Assembly: GCF_013450295.1 (NCBI RefSeq) | Contig: NZ_SKBR01000001.1 | Location: forward strand, 624,001 to 688,000 | DNA: 64,000 nt | Origin: Streptomyces sp. AJS327 | GTDB lineage: Bacteria > Actinomycetota > Actinomycetes > Streptomycetales > Streptomycetaceae | Reading direction: 5' to 3' | Shown: piece by piece, positions 15,045 through 24,842 of the stretch | Layout of the letters: the number at the start of each line of letters is the position of its first letter | How positions within the stretch are numbered: the stretch's first letter is position 1 | The notes under the pieces: model-generated | The model's database searches: none | What the model was told of the DNA's origin: nothing | What the model saw: only the letters and a program-made list of their open reading frames with translations | Translations under genes and position numbers: made by a program

Positions 15045-17621
15045 TCAGCCCGCGGCGGCGTCCGCCCGCTGGGCGCGCAGCGCCCGCTCCACCCCGGCCC
15101 GCGCCTCGCTGACCAGCCTGCGCAGCGCGGGGCTGGGCACCGCCGCGTCCAGCCAGGCGTCCGTCACCTCCAGCAGCTCCGGCGAGACCTGCGCCGTCGG
15201 GTAGAGGCCGACCACGATCTGCTGGGCCATCTCGTGGCTGCGCTCCTCCCAGACCTTCTTCAGCGCCGCGAAGTACCGCTCGGTGTAGGGCGCGAGCAGC
15301 TCCCGCTGCCCCGGCTGCGTGAAGCCGACGATCACGGCCTCCTGCACGGCGTTGGGCAGCGTGTCCCGCTCCACGACCGCGTCCCAGGCGGCGGCCTTCG
15401 CCTCGGGGGTCGGCATCGCCGCGCGGGCCGTCGCGGCGTTCCGCTCGCCCGCGGCCGTCGCGTCCCGCTCCAGCTCGGCCGCGATCTCCGCTTCGCCCGC
15501 CCGGCCGACCGCGACCAGCCGCTGGAGCAGACCCCACCGCAGGTCGGTGTCGACGGCCAGCCCCTCCACCGTTCGCGAACCGTCCAGCAGCCCCTCCAGC
15601 AGGCCGAGTTGCTCCTCGGAACGGGCGGTCGCCGCGAGGCCCCGGGCCCAGGCCAGCTGGTGGTCGCTGCCCGGCACGGCGGCCAGCAGCTGCTCCCGCG
15701 CCGCCTCCGACCAGCGCGCCAGCCCCTCCTCGCGCCACTCCGGCGCGGAGTACAGCTCCAGCGCCAGCTTCGTCTGCCGGATCAGCGTCTGGACGACGCC
15801 GATGTCGCTCTCCTTGCCGATCCCGGACAGCACCAGCTCCAGGTACTCCCGGGTGGGCAGTTCGGCGTCCCGCGTCATGTCCCAGGCCGACGCCCAGCAC
15901 AGCGCGCGCGGCAGCGAGTCGGTGAAGTCGCCCAGGTGCCGCACGACACAGGCCAGCGACTCCGGGTCGAGCCGCACCTTCGCGTAGGAGAGGTCGTCGT
16001 CGTTGAGCAGCAGCACGGCGGGACGGCGGCGGCCGCTCCACTCCGGAACCTCCGTCAACTCCCCGTCGACGTCCAGCTCCAGGCGGTCGGTGCGCACCAG
16101 CCTGCCGCCCTCCAGCTCGTACGCGGCGACCGCGACCCGGTGCGGGCGCAGGGTGGCGGTGCCGGTCGCCCCTGCGGGCAGGTCCGGCGCCTCCTGCCGG
16201 ATCGCGAACCGGGTGATGACGCCCGCCCCGTCGGTCTCCAGCTCCGGGCGGAGGACGTTGATACCCGCCGTCTCCAGCCACAGCTTGGACCAGGTACGCA
16301 GGTCCCGGCCGCTGGTCTCCTCCAGCGCGGACAGCAGGTCGGACAGCCGGGTGTTGCCCCACGCGTGCCGCTTGAAGTACCGCTGCACGCCCCGGAAGAA
16401 CTCCTCCCGGCCGACGTAGGCGACCAGCTGCTTGAGCACCGAGGCGCCCTTGGCGTAGGTGATGCCGTCGAAGTTGACCCGCACGTCGTCCAGATCGCGG
16501 ATGTCCGCCATGATCGGGTGCGTGGACGGCAGTTGGTCCTGCCGGTACGCCCAGGTCTTCATCTGGTTGGCGAACGTCGTCCAGGAGTGCGGCCAGCGGC
16601 TCCCGGCCGCGTCGGCCTGGCAGGCGATCGAGGTGTAGGTGGCGAACGACTCGTTCAGCCAGAGGTCGTTCCACCACTCCATGGTCACCAGGTCGCCGAA
16701 CCACATGTGGGCCAGCTCGTGCAGGATCGTCTCGGCCCGCGCCTCGTACGACGCGTCGGTCACCTTCGAGCGGAAGACGTACTGGTCGCGGATGGTGACG
16801 GCGCCCGCGTTCTCCATCGCCCCCGCGTTGAACTCCGGCACGAACAGCTGGTCGTACTTGGCGAACGGGTACGGGTAGTCGAACTGCGCCTGGAACCAGT
16901 CGAACCCCTGCCGCGTGACCTCGAACAGCGCCTCGGAGTCCAGGTACTCGGCCAGCGACGGACGGCAGTAGACACCCAGCGGCACGCTGCGCCGCTCGCC
17001 CTCCACCTCGCCCTCCCAGCTGCTGTGCACCGAGTGGTACGGACCCACGATCAGCGCCGTGATGTAGCTGGAGATGCGCGGCGTGGGCGCGAACCGCCAG
17101 ACGCCGTCGCGGGGTTCGGGCGTCGGTGAGTTCGAGATGACCGTCCAGCCCGCCGGGGCGGTGACGGTGAACTGGAAACTCGCCTTGAGATCGGGCTGTT
17201 CGAAGTTGGCGAACACCCGGCGGGCGTCCGGCACCTCGAACTGGGTGTACAGGTACGCCTGTTCGTCGACCGGGTCGACGAACCGGTGCAGCCCCTCACC
17301 GGTGTTGGTGTACGCGCAGTCCGCGACCACCAGCAGTTCGTTGCCGCCCTCGACGACCCCGTCCAGCGCGATCCGGGAGTCCTGGAAGCAGACCTCCGGG
17401 TCGAGCCGCACCCCGTTCAGCACGATCTCCCGCACCGTGGGGGCGACCAGGTCGATGAAGGTCCCGTGGGTCTCACTCGCGGCGAAGCGCACGGTCGTGG
17501 ACGAGCGGAAGGTGCCGCCCTCCTGGGCGCCGCTCAGGTCCAGCGCGATCTCGTAGGAGTCCACGGTGAGCAGCCGTGCCCGCTCCTGGGCCTCTTCCCG
17601 GGTCAGATTCGTGCCAGGCAC
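15045..17621 (-). CDS. pepN: Aminopeptidase N (M1 family), copy 1
   Basis: An 858-residue cytoplasmic zinc exopeptidase that removes N-terminal residues from peptides. The exopeptidase motif NAGAMENAG lies near residue 263, and the zinc motif HELAHMWFGD near 298 is followed by the third ligand in WNDLWLNE. A C-terminal ERAP1-like helical domain carries the rest. Length matches actinobacterial PepN. GTG 17621 (VPGTNLTREEA) is used because GAGGAG lies eight bases upstream, not the longer frame to 17657. It lies just downstream of a LysR gene on the same strand, but with an 81-base gap. A paralogue occurs at 21211-23823. Confidence 0.92.
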   Translation of the reverse strand: MPGTNLTREEAQERARLLTVDSYEIALDLSGAQEGGTFRSSTTVRFAASETHGTFIDLVAPTVREIVLNGVRLDPEVCFQDSRIALDGVVEGGNELLVVADCAYTNTGEGLHRFVDPVDEQAYLYTQFEVPDARRVFANFEQPDLKASFQFTVTAPAGWTVISNSPTPEPRDGVWRFAPTPRISSYITALIVGPYHSVHSSWEGEVEGERRSVPLGVYCRPSLAEYLDSEALFEVTRQGFDWFQAQFDYPYPFAKYDQLFVPEFNAGAMENAGAVTIRDQYVFRSKVTDASYEARAETILHELAHMWFGDLVTMEWWNDLWLNESFATYTSIACQADAAGSRWPHSWTTFANQMKTWAYRQDQLPSTHPIMADIRDLDDVRVNFDGITYAKGASVLKQLVAYVGREEFFRGVQRYFKRHAWGNTRLSDLLSALEETSGRDLRTWSKLWLETAGINVLRPELETDGAGVITRFAIRQEAPDLPAGATGTATLRPHRVAVAAYELEGGRLVRTDRLELDVDGELTEVPEWSGRRRPAVLLLNDDDLSYAKVRLDPESLACVVRHLGDFTDSLPRALCWASAWDMTRDAELPTREYLELVLSGIGKESDIGVVQTLIRQTKLALELYSAPEWREEGLARWSEAAREQLLAAVPGSDHQLAWARGLAATARSEEQLGLLEGLLDGSRTVEGLAVDTDLRWGLLQRLVAVGRAGEAEIAAELERDATAAGERNAATARAAMPTPEAKAAAWDAVVERDTLPNAVQEAVIVGFTQPGQRELLAPYTERYFAALKKVWEERSHEMAQQIVVGLYPTAQVSPELLEVTDAWLDAAVPSPALRRLVSEARAGVERALRAQRADAAAG

Positions 17622-17702
17622 GTGATGTTCTCCTCGCTCTCGCGGCTCTCTGTGCACACTGATCCGGCCATCCTTCCACGCCCCGGCCCGCTCCAGACCC
17701 CC

Positions 17703-18635
17703 TCACGCGACGCGTCCGTCCCCTCCGCCCCACCCGTCCCGCCGCCGCTCCACCAGGTCGGAGAGCGCGCTCACCAGGGCCCGCACCGAGGGACTCCACG
17801 CGTGCGCACGCCACACGACCAGCACCTCCCGCCGCAGAGCGGGGCTGCCGGGCACGAACCGCACCCCCTCCGGACACGGGCGCTGCGCCATCTCCGGCAC
17901 CAGCGCCACCGCCAGGTTCCGGGCGACCAGGGCGAGTTGGGTGGCGTACTCGATGACGGTGTAGCGCACCTCCGGCTCCACCCCCCGGCCGCGCAGCGCC
18001 TGCACCAGCGCCTCGTACGGGTCGGTGCCCTCCGGGCACGCGGCCCACACCGAACCGTCCAGCTCCGCCAGGTCCACCTCCGCCCGGCCGGCGAGGGGAT
18101 GGGCCTCGCTCAGCGCCACCCGCACCTCCTCCACCACCAGCGTGCGCACCCCCAGCCCGGCGGGCAGCGGGGTGGGGCGGCTCTCCCAGCTCTCCGCCAG
18201 CACCACGTCCAGCTCGCCGCGGACCAGCATCGGCACCATGTCGACGGCCTCGCCGTCCACCACCGTCGGCGCCAGTCGCGGATAGGTCTCGGTCAGCGTG
18301 GCCAGCGCCGACGGCAGCAGCGCGCGCAGCGAGCTGCCCACCCCGCCGAGCCGCAGCGGGCCCAGGATCTCCGCGCGCAGCTCCGACAGGTCCGCCTCGG
18401 CGGTGGCGACCTGCGCGACGACCCGCGCCGCGTGCCCGGCCAGCACCCGGCCCGCGTGCGTCAGCCGCACCCCCCGGCCGTCCGGCTCCAGCAGCCGGTG
18501 CCCCGACTCCCGCTCCAGCTTGGCGAGTTGCTGGGAGACCCCGGACGGGGTGATGTGCAGCGCCCGGGCGGCCCCGGCCATCGAGCCGTGGACGGCCAGC
18601 GCGTCCAGCGCCCGCAGGCGATCAAGGGTGAACAT
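17703..18635 (-). CDS. LysR-family transcriptional regulator
   Basis: A 310-residue regulator with an N-terminal winged helix-turn-helix (LDRLRALDALAVHGSMAGAARALHIT then SGVSQQLAKLE) and a C-terminal effector domain. ATG 18635 fits the usual start of this family; the upstream open frame has no support. It is divergent from an EamA-type transporter 85 bases away, the common arrangement in which a LysR protein controls the neighbouring exporter and itself. The effector is not known. It does not closely resemble the SnpR-like regulator at 12879. Confidence 0.88.
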   Translation of the reverse strand: MFTLDRLRALDALAVHGSMAGAARALHITPSGVSQQLAKLERESGHRLLEPDGRGVRLTHAGRVLAGHAARVVAQVATAEADLSELRAEILGPLRLGGVGSSLRALLPSALATLTETYPRLAPTVVDGEAVDMVPMLVRGELDVVLAESWESRPTPLPAGLGVRTLVVEEVRVALSEAHPLAGRAEVDLAELDGSVWAACPEGTDPYEALVQALRGRGVEPEVRYTVIEYATQLALVARNLAVALVPEMAQRPCPEGVRFVPGSPALRREVLVVWRAHAWSPSVRALVSALSDLVERRRDGWGGGDGRVA

Positions 18636-18719
18636 CCGGCGGATCGTAACGAACACTTGTGGGTACAGCCAAGGAATCGTCGCTTTTGCTTGCGAATCTG
18701 GTAGGGCAGTGTTCTCGGC

Positions 18720-19778
18720 ATGGCGACGGACGAGAGAGACGGACTCGGGGTGCGGCCCCCCGAAACCCCCGCACCCACCCTGCCGGGCACCCCGGGGCGT
18801 CCGCTCCCGACCCCCGGCCCCGCCGGGGACCGGAGCCGGAAACCCCGGAGCCCCCGGGAACGCCCCGGAGGCCGGGGGCGGGACGGCGGACGCTTCCGCT
18901 CCGCGGACCTCTTCGAACGCACCCACCCCGTCCTGCTGATGCTGCTCGGCTCGGCCTGCACCGCCGCCTCCGGCACCTTCATCAAGCTCTCCGGGGTGAA
19001 CGCGGGCACCGCCGCGTTCCTCCGCTGCGCGCTGGCGCTGCCGCTCCTGCTGCCGTTCGCCATCGCCGAGTGGCGGCGCCTCGGCCCCCGCCGGGCCCGG
19101 CTCCAGGCGTACGACTTCGCGGCCGGGATGCTGCTCGGCGTCGACTTCGTCTTCTGGTCGCAGGCCATCCAGGACGTGGGCGCCTCCATCGCGACGGTGC
19201 TGCTCAACGTGCAGGTGCTGGTCTTCCCCGTCCTCGCCCGGCTGCTCACCGGGGTGCCCCTCGGCCGCCGCTACTGGCTCACCGTGCCGGTGATGCTCTT
19301 CGGGGTGGCGCTCTCCAGCGGGGCCGTCGGCGACCCGGAGCCGGGCAGCTCCCCCGTCTCCGGCACGCTCTTCGGAGCGGCGGCCGGGGTCGCCTTCGCC
19401 GGGTACCTGACCCTCACCCGCCTCGGCGGCGGGCAGGGCCACTCCGTCTACCCGGTGGCGACCTCCAGCGTGGCGGCCGGACTCTCCGCCGGGGTGCTCG
19501 GCGGACTCTGGACCGGCATCGACCTCGCCCCCGGCTGGGGCCCGCTCGGCTGGCTCGCGGTGATGGCGGTCACCGGCCAGGTGCTCGCCTGGGTGCTGAT
19601 AGGGGAGGCGCTGCCCCGCCTCGCCGCGCACGTCGGCGGGGCGCTGCTGCTGGCCCAGCCGGTGATGGCCGTGGCCTGCGGGGTCGCCTTCCTGGGGGAG
19701 CGGCCCACCCTGACCCAGTACTCCGGTTGCGTCCTGGTCGTCCTCACCGTCTGGTACACCAGCCGCCGCGGACGATAG
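18720..19778 (+). CDS. EamA/DMT-superfamily transporter
   Basis: A 352-residue drug/metabolite transporter. After a disordered Pro/Gly/Arg-rich N-terminus (about 65 residues, unusually long for the family) come ten hydrophobic helices in two EamA repeats, beginning at LLMLLGSACTAASGTFIKLS and ending at GCVLVVLTVWY. Likely role: export of an amino acid, metabolite or toxin across the plasma membrane. TAGGGC at 18702-18707 lies 12 bases upstream of ATG 18720 and no Shine-Dalgarno is evident, so a very short or absent leader is possible. It is divergent from the LysR gene that probably controls it. Confidence 0.85.
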   Translation: MATDERDGLGVRPPETPAPTLPGTPGRPLPTPGPAGDRSRKPRSPRERPGGRGRDGGRFRSADLFERTHPVLLMLLGSACTAASGTFIKLSGVNAGTAAFLRCALALPLLLPFAIAEWRRLGPRRARLQAYDFAAGMLLGVDFVFWSQAIQDVGASIATVLLNVQVLVFPVLARLLTGVPLGRRYWLTVPVMLFGVALSSGAVGDPEPGSSPVSGTLFGAAAGVAFAGYLTLTRLGGGQGHSVYPVATSSVAAGLSAGVLGGLWTGIDLAPGWGPLGWLAVMAVTGQVLAWVLIGEALPRLAAHVGGALLLAQPVMAVACGVAFLGERPTLTQYSGCVLVVLTVWYTSRRGR

Positions 19779-19862
19779 CCCCGCCGGCCCCCGCCCCTTC
19801 GGCGCTCCGCTTCCGTGGCGCCGCACCCCCGCGTCCCCCGCCGCTCCGGGCGTACCCGGCGG

Positions 19863-20909
19863 TCAGCGGGGGCGGACCGTCAGGTACGCGGCGGGTTCCC
19901 GGTCCCCGGCCGTCATCAGCGCCGTCCGGATGATCGCCGCCTCCCGCGCCGGGGACTCGCGCAGCTGCTCCGGGGTGGCCAGCACCATCGTGACCCCCAG
20001 CCGCTCCAGCGCCTCCCGCCCGCATCCGGCCGGGGGGCGCCGCCCGGGGTAGGCGCTCTCCCGCGCGTCGATCCGCACGGCCACCGCGTACTCCGGCCAG
20101 TACGCGTCGGCGTGCCCGAGGGCGGGGCCGCCCGGCAGCTGGAGGGTGACGTTCCACCAGGGCTCCGGCAGCCCGTAGCCGAGGACCACCTCGTACAGCT
20201 GGTCCTCGGCGAGCGCGCGGCCCTCCGCCAGCAGCGCCTCGATGGCGGCGACCACGTGCGGCCGGTCGAGCACCCGCGCCCGGGTCAACTCGCCCACCAG
20301 GGCCTGCGCCGCGCAGTGCCCCCCGCGTACCGACTCCACCAGCAGCCGCTGGGTGGCCGCCGGATCGGTGAGCCGGGCCACCGCGTCGGCCACCGCGCGC
20401 GCCACCGGCGCCACCGGCACCCCGGCGATGTGCGCGGCGGCGGGCGGCTCCTGCGTACGCACCACCCGCGCGCAGCCCGCCGACGGGAGGCCCCGCTCGG
20501 CGGCCACCAGGACGTCGATGTGGTCGAGCGCGGCCAGCGGGGGCGAGCTGGGCAGGCCGTGCAGGACGAGGGCGGCCATGCCGGTGATCACCGGGCCCGG
20601 CGCGGGCCGCTCCCGCGCCGGGACGCGGGGCGCGGAGGGTGGGATCGCGCGTTCCGGCTCGCGGGGGTACGGGACGCGGCCCGCGTAGAGCAGCGTGGCG
20701 TACAGCAGGTCCTCGCCGGTGGGGCGGGCCGGATGCAGCAGGCACACGCCGGGCAGCAGCATCTGCCAACCGCCGCCGGGGCGGCAGCGTTCGGCGGTCT
20801 CGGCGGTGCTGACTCCGTGCGCGCGCAGCTCCCGGGTGGTCATCACCCGGCGTCCGGCGTGGGAGAGGTGGCTGAGGGGGCGGGGCGACAGCGGGATCTC
20901 GGACGTCAT
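19863..20909 (-). CDS. Hypothetical protein with AbiEi-like N-terminus
   Basis: A 348-residue cytoplasmic protein. The first 80 residues (RRVMTTRELRAHGVSTAETAER then GWQMLLPGVCLLH) resemble the helix-turn-helix and short beta segment found in AbiEi-type transcriptional regulator domains. The C-terminal part (AVRIDARESAYPG then LERLGVTMVLATPEQL) recalls the nuclease-like tail of related actinobacterial proteins. No AbiEii nucleotidyltransferase partner is beside it, so a toxin-antitoxin role is not supported. ATG 20909 is the only good start. Expression probably starts in the AT-richer patch at 20940-20990. Function is unknown. Confidence 0.65.
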   Translation of the reverse strand: MTSEIPLSPRPLSHLSHAGRRVMTTRELRAHGVSTAETAERCRPGGGWQMLLPGVCLLHPARPTGEDLLYATLLYAGRVPYPREPERAIPPSAPRVPARERPAPGPVITGMAALVLHGLPSSPPLAALDHIDVLVAAERGLPSAGCARVVRTQEPPAAAHIAGVPVAPVARAVADAVARLTDPAATQRLLVESVRGGHCAAQALVGELTRARVLDRPHVVAAIEALLAEGRALAEDQLYEVVLGYGLPEPWWNVTLQLPGGPALGHADAYWPEYAVAVRIDARESAYPGRRPPAGCGREALERLGVTMVLATPEQLRESPAREAAIIRTALMTAGDREPAAYLTVRPR

Positions 20910-21210
20910 GCTCCCGCGATGCCCGCGACGGCCGCCCCACCAACGCGTGTTACGCGTCTGTTGATAAAGCAGGACAAGAGCGTGTTAAAGCACGGAAGTT
21001 CGACGCCTGGCCGCCTGTCCGGCCGCCCCGGCCCGGCCCCTCCGGCGACCGCCGCGCCGGGGCACCTCACACCCCCGCGAGACCCCACGCGCACGAGGGC
21101 GCCCCGCCCGCCACCCGGCGGACCGGGACGGCGAACGGGGCGTGTGCGAAGGGAACGGGCGTGCGCGAAGGGAGAGTTGGCGGGGAGATGGACGGGGCGG
21201 GACGGTCGCG
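20910..21210. other. Intergenic region with AT-richer promoter patch and ACGCG/CGCGT palindrome
   Basis: About 300 bases between two minus-strand genes. The inverted repeat ACGCG-TGTTA-CGCGT (20943-20957) lies about 35-50 bases upstream of the ATG of the hypothetical gene, in a locally AT-rich patch that includes GTTGATAAAG. It is a plausible operator-promoter. The rest is GC-rich spacer downstream of the second aminopeptidase gene with no gene seen. Confidence 0.4.
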
Positions 21211-23823
21211 TCAGCCGGCGGCTCGCGCGTCCCGCCGCTGCGCGGTCAGCGCCCGCGCCAGCTCGTCCCGCTCCTCCAGCACCAGCCGCCGCAGGGCCGG
21301 GGCGGCGCTCTCGTGTTCGCCGAGCCAGCGGTCCGCCGCGTCCAACGCGGCCTGGTCGCCGGGGAATCTGGGGAACAGGCCGCGCACGATCGCCATCGCG
21401 ATCTCGATCGAGCGCTCGCTCCACACCCTCTCCAGCGCCTCGAAGTACCGCTTGGTGAACGGTGCCGTCAGCTCCGGCTGGCCGGGCTGCGCGAAGCCCG
21501 AGATCGTCGCCTCCACCAGGGCGTTGGAGAGCGCGTCGGACTCGACGACCGCGGCCCACGCCTGGTCCTTGACCGCGGCCGACGGGCGGGAGGCCAGGCA
21601 GCGGGCCTGGTGCCGCCGGCCGGACGCGGTGTCGTCCCGGGCCAGTTCGGCGTCGATCTCCGCGCTGTCGGTGACGCCGCGCGCGGTCAGCCGCTCCAGG
21701 AACGTCCAGCGCAGCTCCTGGTCGACGTCGAGCCCGTCGATCCGGGCGGTTCCGGCGAGCAGCCCCTCCAGCATCCGCAGCTCGCGCTCGCTGGTGGCGA
21801 GCGAGGTGAGGAAGCGGGCCCAGGACAGCTGGTGGCCGCTTCCCGGTTCGGCCAGCCGCAGTTCGCTCAGCGCCGCCTCGGACAGCAGCCGGGTGCCCTC
21901 CTCCCGCCAGTCGGGGGCCGCGTACTCGCCGAGCGCGGTACGCGCCCAGACGTGCACCATCTGGAGGACGCCGATGTCGGTCTCCGCCCCGGCGAAGCGG
22001 GTCACCAGGTCAACGAAGTCCCGGGCGGGCAGCAGCGCGTCCCGGGTCAGGTTCCACAGCGCGGTCCAGCACAGCGCCCGGGCCAGCGGATCGGTCAGTC
22101 CGTCCAGCCGGGCGCGGAGCGTCTCCAGCGAGCGCTCGTCGAAGCGGATCTTGCAGTAGGTGAGGTCCTCGTCGTTGACCAGCACCAGGTCGGGCGCGGG
22201 CGCCCCGGTCAGCTCCGGGATGCTGGTGTGCGGGCCGGTGACGTCCGTCTCGGAGCGGGCGTACCGCTCCAGCCCGCCCTCCGGGTTCAGCCGGTAGAGG
22301 CCGACGGCGACCCGGTGCGGCCGGAGCGTGGGGTGCTCGGGCGCGGTCTCCTGGAGGACGGCCAGCTCCGCGACGCCTCCCTCGGCGTCCAGCGTCAACC
22401 GCGGGGTGAGGACGGCGACTCCGGCGGTCTGGAGCCAGTCGGCGGCCCACCCGCCCAGGTCCCGGCCCGAGGTCTCCTCCAGCACCGCGAGCAGGTCCCC
22501 GAGCCGGGCGGTGCCCCAGGCGTGCCGCTCGAAGTAGCGCCGGGCGCCCTCCAGGAACGGCTCCTGCCCGACGTAGGCGACCAGTTGCTTGAGCACGGCG
22601 GCGCCCTTGGAGTAGGTGATGCCGTCGAAGTTGAGCTTGGCGTCCTCCAGGTCCCCGATGTCCGCGGTGATGGGGTGGGTGGAGGGCAGCTGGTCGGCGC
22701 GGTAGGCCCAGTTCTTGCGGCGGTTGGCGAAGGCCACCCAGCCGTCGGTGAACTCGGTGGACCCCACCAGCGCGAAGGTGCCCATGAAGTCCGCGAAGGA
22801 CTCCTTCAGCCACAGGTCGTCCCACCACTCCATGGTGACCAGGTCGCCGAACCACATGTGCGCCATCTCGTGCAGGATGACGGTGGCCCGGGCCAGGTAC
22901 GAGGCGCGGGTGACCTTCCCGCGGAAGACGAACTCCTCCCGGAAGGTGACGCATCCCGGGTTCTCCATCGCGCCGATGTTGTACTCCGGCACGAACACCT
23001 GGTCGTACTTGCCGAACGGGTACGGGTACCCGAAGTGGTCGTGGAAGAAGTCCAGCCCCTGCCGGGTGACGGTGAGGATCTCCCGGGCGTCGAAGTGCCG
23101 GGCCAGGCTGGCGCGGCAGAGGGCGCCCAGCGGGATCTCCAGCATGCCGCCGTCCGGCAGGCGGCGCCGGTAGGTGTCCCGCACCCGGTGGTAGGGCCCG
23201 GCGACCACGGCCATGATGTACGTCGAGATCGGCCTGGTGCGCGCGAAGCGGTGCAGCGCCGAACCGTCCGCCAGCAGCCGGGGTTCCCCCTCCTCCGGCG
23301 CGTTGCTCAGCACCGTCCAGCGGGCGGGCGCGGTGACGGTGACGTCGTAGGGCGCCTTGAGGTCGGGCTGCTCGAAGTTGGCGAACACCCGGCGCGCGTC
23401 GGCCGGTTCGTAGTGCGTGTAGAGGTAGGTCTCGCCGTCCTCCGGGTCGACGAAGTGGTGCAGTCCCTCGCCCGTGTGGCTGTAGGCGCACTCCGCGTCG
23501 ATCGTGACCTCGTTGGCGCCGGGGCGCAGCCCCTCCAGGGTGACCCGGCTGCCGTCGAAGACGAGGTCGGTGCGGAGCGCCTCGCCGTTCAGCGTGACCG
23601 AGTGGACGTGCGGGGCGATCAGGTCGACGAAGGTGGAGGAGGCGGCGCCGACCCGGTCGAAGCGGATGGTGGTGGTCGACCGGAAGGTGCGCGGCCGCCC
23701 GCTGGCCGGATCGGGCGCCGGGGCCACCGCGGAGCGCAGGTCCAGCGCGACCTCGTAACCCCGGACGGTCAGCAGCGCGGACCGCTCCCTGGCCTCGTCA
23801 CGGGTGAGATTCTCTCCGGGCAC
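21211..23823 (-). CDS. pepN: Aminopeptidase N (M1 family), copy 2
   Basis: An 870-residue M1 zinc aminopeptidase, paralogous to the one at 15045-17621. It has NIGAMENPG near residue 283, HEMAHMWFGD near 316 with the third ligand in DDLWLKE, and an ERAP1-like C-terminal half. Differences from copy 1 are spread over the whole length (for example HEM for HEL, and FADF for FATY after the ligand), so this is an old duplication. GTG 23823 (VPGENLTRDEA) has GAGGAG eight bases upstream; the frame open to 24927 is not used. Substrate preference may differ between copies. Confidence 0.92.
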   Translation of the reverse strand: MPGENLTRDEARERSALLTVRGYEVALDLRSAVAPAPDPASGRPRTFRSTTTIRFDRVGAASSTFVDLIAPHVHSVTLNGEALRTDLVFDGSRVTLEGLRPGANEVTIDAECAYSHTGEGLHHFVDPEDGETYLYTHYEPADARRVFANFEQPDLKAPYDVTVTAPARWTVLSNAPEEGEPRLLADGSALHRFARTRPISTYIMAVVAGPYHRVRDTYRRRLPDGGMLEIPLGALCRASLARHFDAREILTVTRQGLDFFHDHFGYPYPFGKYDQVFVPEYNIGAMENPGCVTFREEFVFRGKVTRASYLARATVILHEMAHMWFGDLVTMEWWDDLWLKESFADFMGTFALVGSTEFTDGWVAFANRRKNWAYRADQLPSTHPITADIGDLEDAKLNFDGITYSKGAAVLKQLVAYVGQEPFLEGARRYFERHAWGTARLGDLLAVLEETSGRDLGGWAADWLQTAGVAVLTPRLTLDAEGGVAELAVLQETAPEHPTLRPHRVAVGLYRLNPEGGLERYARSETDVTGPHTSIPELTGAPAPDLVLVNDEDLTYCKIRFDERSLETLRARLDGLTDPLARALCWTALWNLTRDALLPARDFVDLVTRFAGAETDIGVLQMVHVWARTALGEYAAPDWREEGTRLLSEAALSELRLAEPGSGHQLSWARFLTSLATSERELRMLEGLLAGTARIDGLDVDQELRWTFLERLTARGVTDSAEIDAELARDDTASGRRHQARCLASRPSAAVKDQAWAAVVESDALSNALVEATISGFAQPGQPELTAPFTKRYFEALERVWSERSIEIAMAIVRGLFPRFPGDQAALDAADRWLGEHESAAPALRRLVLEERDELARALTAQRRDARAAG

Positions 23824-24003
23824 GGCGCGGCTCCTCGGGTCCTGTCGTGGCTCTGAACGGGCGTGATCAGCATCCCACGGGCCCCTGATCGGGCGCAGCA
23901 CCGGGAATGAGCCTGACGTGGCGGGTGTTCGGCAGTTACGTTCCCGTGGCGAACCGCCGGTGCGCTGGCGTGCCCACATGTTGTTGCCCGTTGAGGAGAC
24001 CTG

Positions 24004-24633
24004 GTGACGGAGAAGACCCCGGTTGATTTCTGGTTCGACCCCACGTGCCCGTGGGCGTGGATCACCTCGCGCTGGATGGTGGAGGTGGAGCGGGTCCGTC
24101 CTGTCGAGGTCCGCTGGCACGTGATGAGCCTGTCGGTGCTCAACGAGGACCGGCTGGACGAACTCCCCGAGGACTACCGCGCGCTGATGGGCCGGGCCTG
24201 GGGCCCGGTGCGGGTGTGTGTCGCGGCGGAGCGGGAGCACGGCGCCGAGGTGCTCGGCCCGCTCTACACGGCGATCGGCACCCGGTTCCACAACAGGGAC
24301 GCGGAGCGGAGCCGCGAGACCCTGGTCGCCGCCCTTGAGGAGGCCGGGCTGCCGGCCGGTCTGGCGGACGCGGCGGACTCCACGGAGTACGACGAGCCGC
24401 TGCGCGCCTCGCACCGCGAGGGCATCGACCTGGTCGGGCAGGACGTGGGCACCCCGGTGATCGCCGTGCCCGGCGCGGACGGCGGGCGCCTGGGCTTCTT
24501 CGGGCCCGTGGTGACTCCGGCGCCCAAGGGCGAGGCGGCGGCCCGGCTGTGGGACGGCACCCTGATGGTGGCGAGCACCCCCGGCTTCTTCGAGCTGAAG
24601 CGGACCCGGGACGTGGGCCCGATCTTCGACTGA
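24004..24633 (+). CDS. DsbA-like thioredoxin-fold protein (mycothiol-dependent nitroreductase Rv2466c family)
   Basis: A 209-residue cytoplasmic thioredoxin-fold protein. The active-site segment FDPTCPWAW (about residues 10-18) keeps the first cysteine, but the second position of the CPWC motif is Ala. This suits a mono-cysteine mechanism using mycothiol rather than a dithiol. A DSBA helical insert and the cis-Pro segment GTPVIAVP follow. GTG 24004 is preceded by GAGGAG. It is convergent with sodF, separated by a terminator. A role in oxidative or nitrosative defence is consistent with the family. The physiological substrate is unknown. Confidence 0.85.
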   Translation: MTEKTPVDFWFDPTCPWAWITSRWMVEVERVRPVEVRWHVMSLSVLNEDRLDELPEDYRALMGRAWGPVRVCVAAEREHGAEVLGPLYTAIGTRFHNRDAERSRETLVAALEEAGLPAGLADAADSTEYDEPLRASHREGIDLVGQDVGTPVIAVPGADGGRLGFFGPVVTPAPKGEAAARLWDGTLMVASTPGFFELKRTRDVGPIFD

Positions 24634-24685
24634 GCACGGTTCCTCGGCGGAGCACGGCTCCGCGATCGAGCACGCCGCACGGCGA

Positions 24686-24724
24686 CGGCGGGGCCCGGGT
24701 GTCACGTCCACCCGGGCCCCGCCG
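24686..24724. terminator. Bidirectional terminator between the DsbA-like gene and sodF
   Basis: Perfect 14-bp arms (24686-24699 and 24711-24724) around an 11-base loop, between convergent genes. Confidence 0.8.
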
Positions 24725-24842
24725 CTTGTGCGCCCCCCGCCCGTGCACGGTGAGAAGACGACCACGAGGCGGGCGGCGGCCCGCCGCCGGGCGGGCCGTC
24801 GGACGGGCGGGCGCCGGGCGTGGCCGCGGCGCCCGCCACCGG

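Noticed and set aside
19863..20909. AbiE toxin-antitoxin system
   Set aside because: Only an AbiEi-like N-terminus is seen and no nucleotidyltransferase toxin gene lies on either side.
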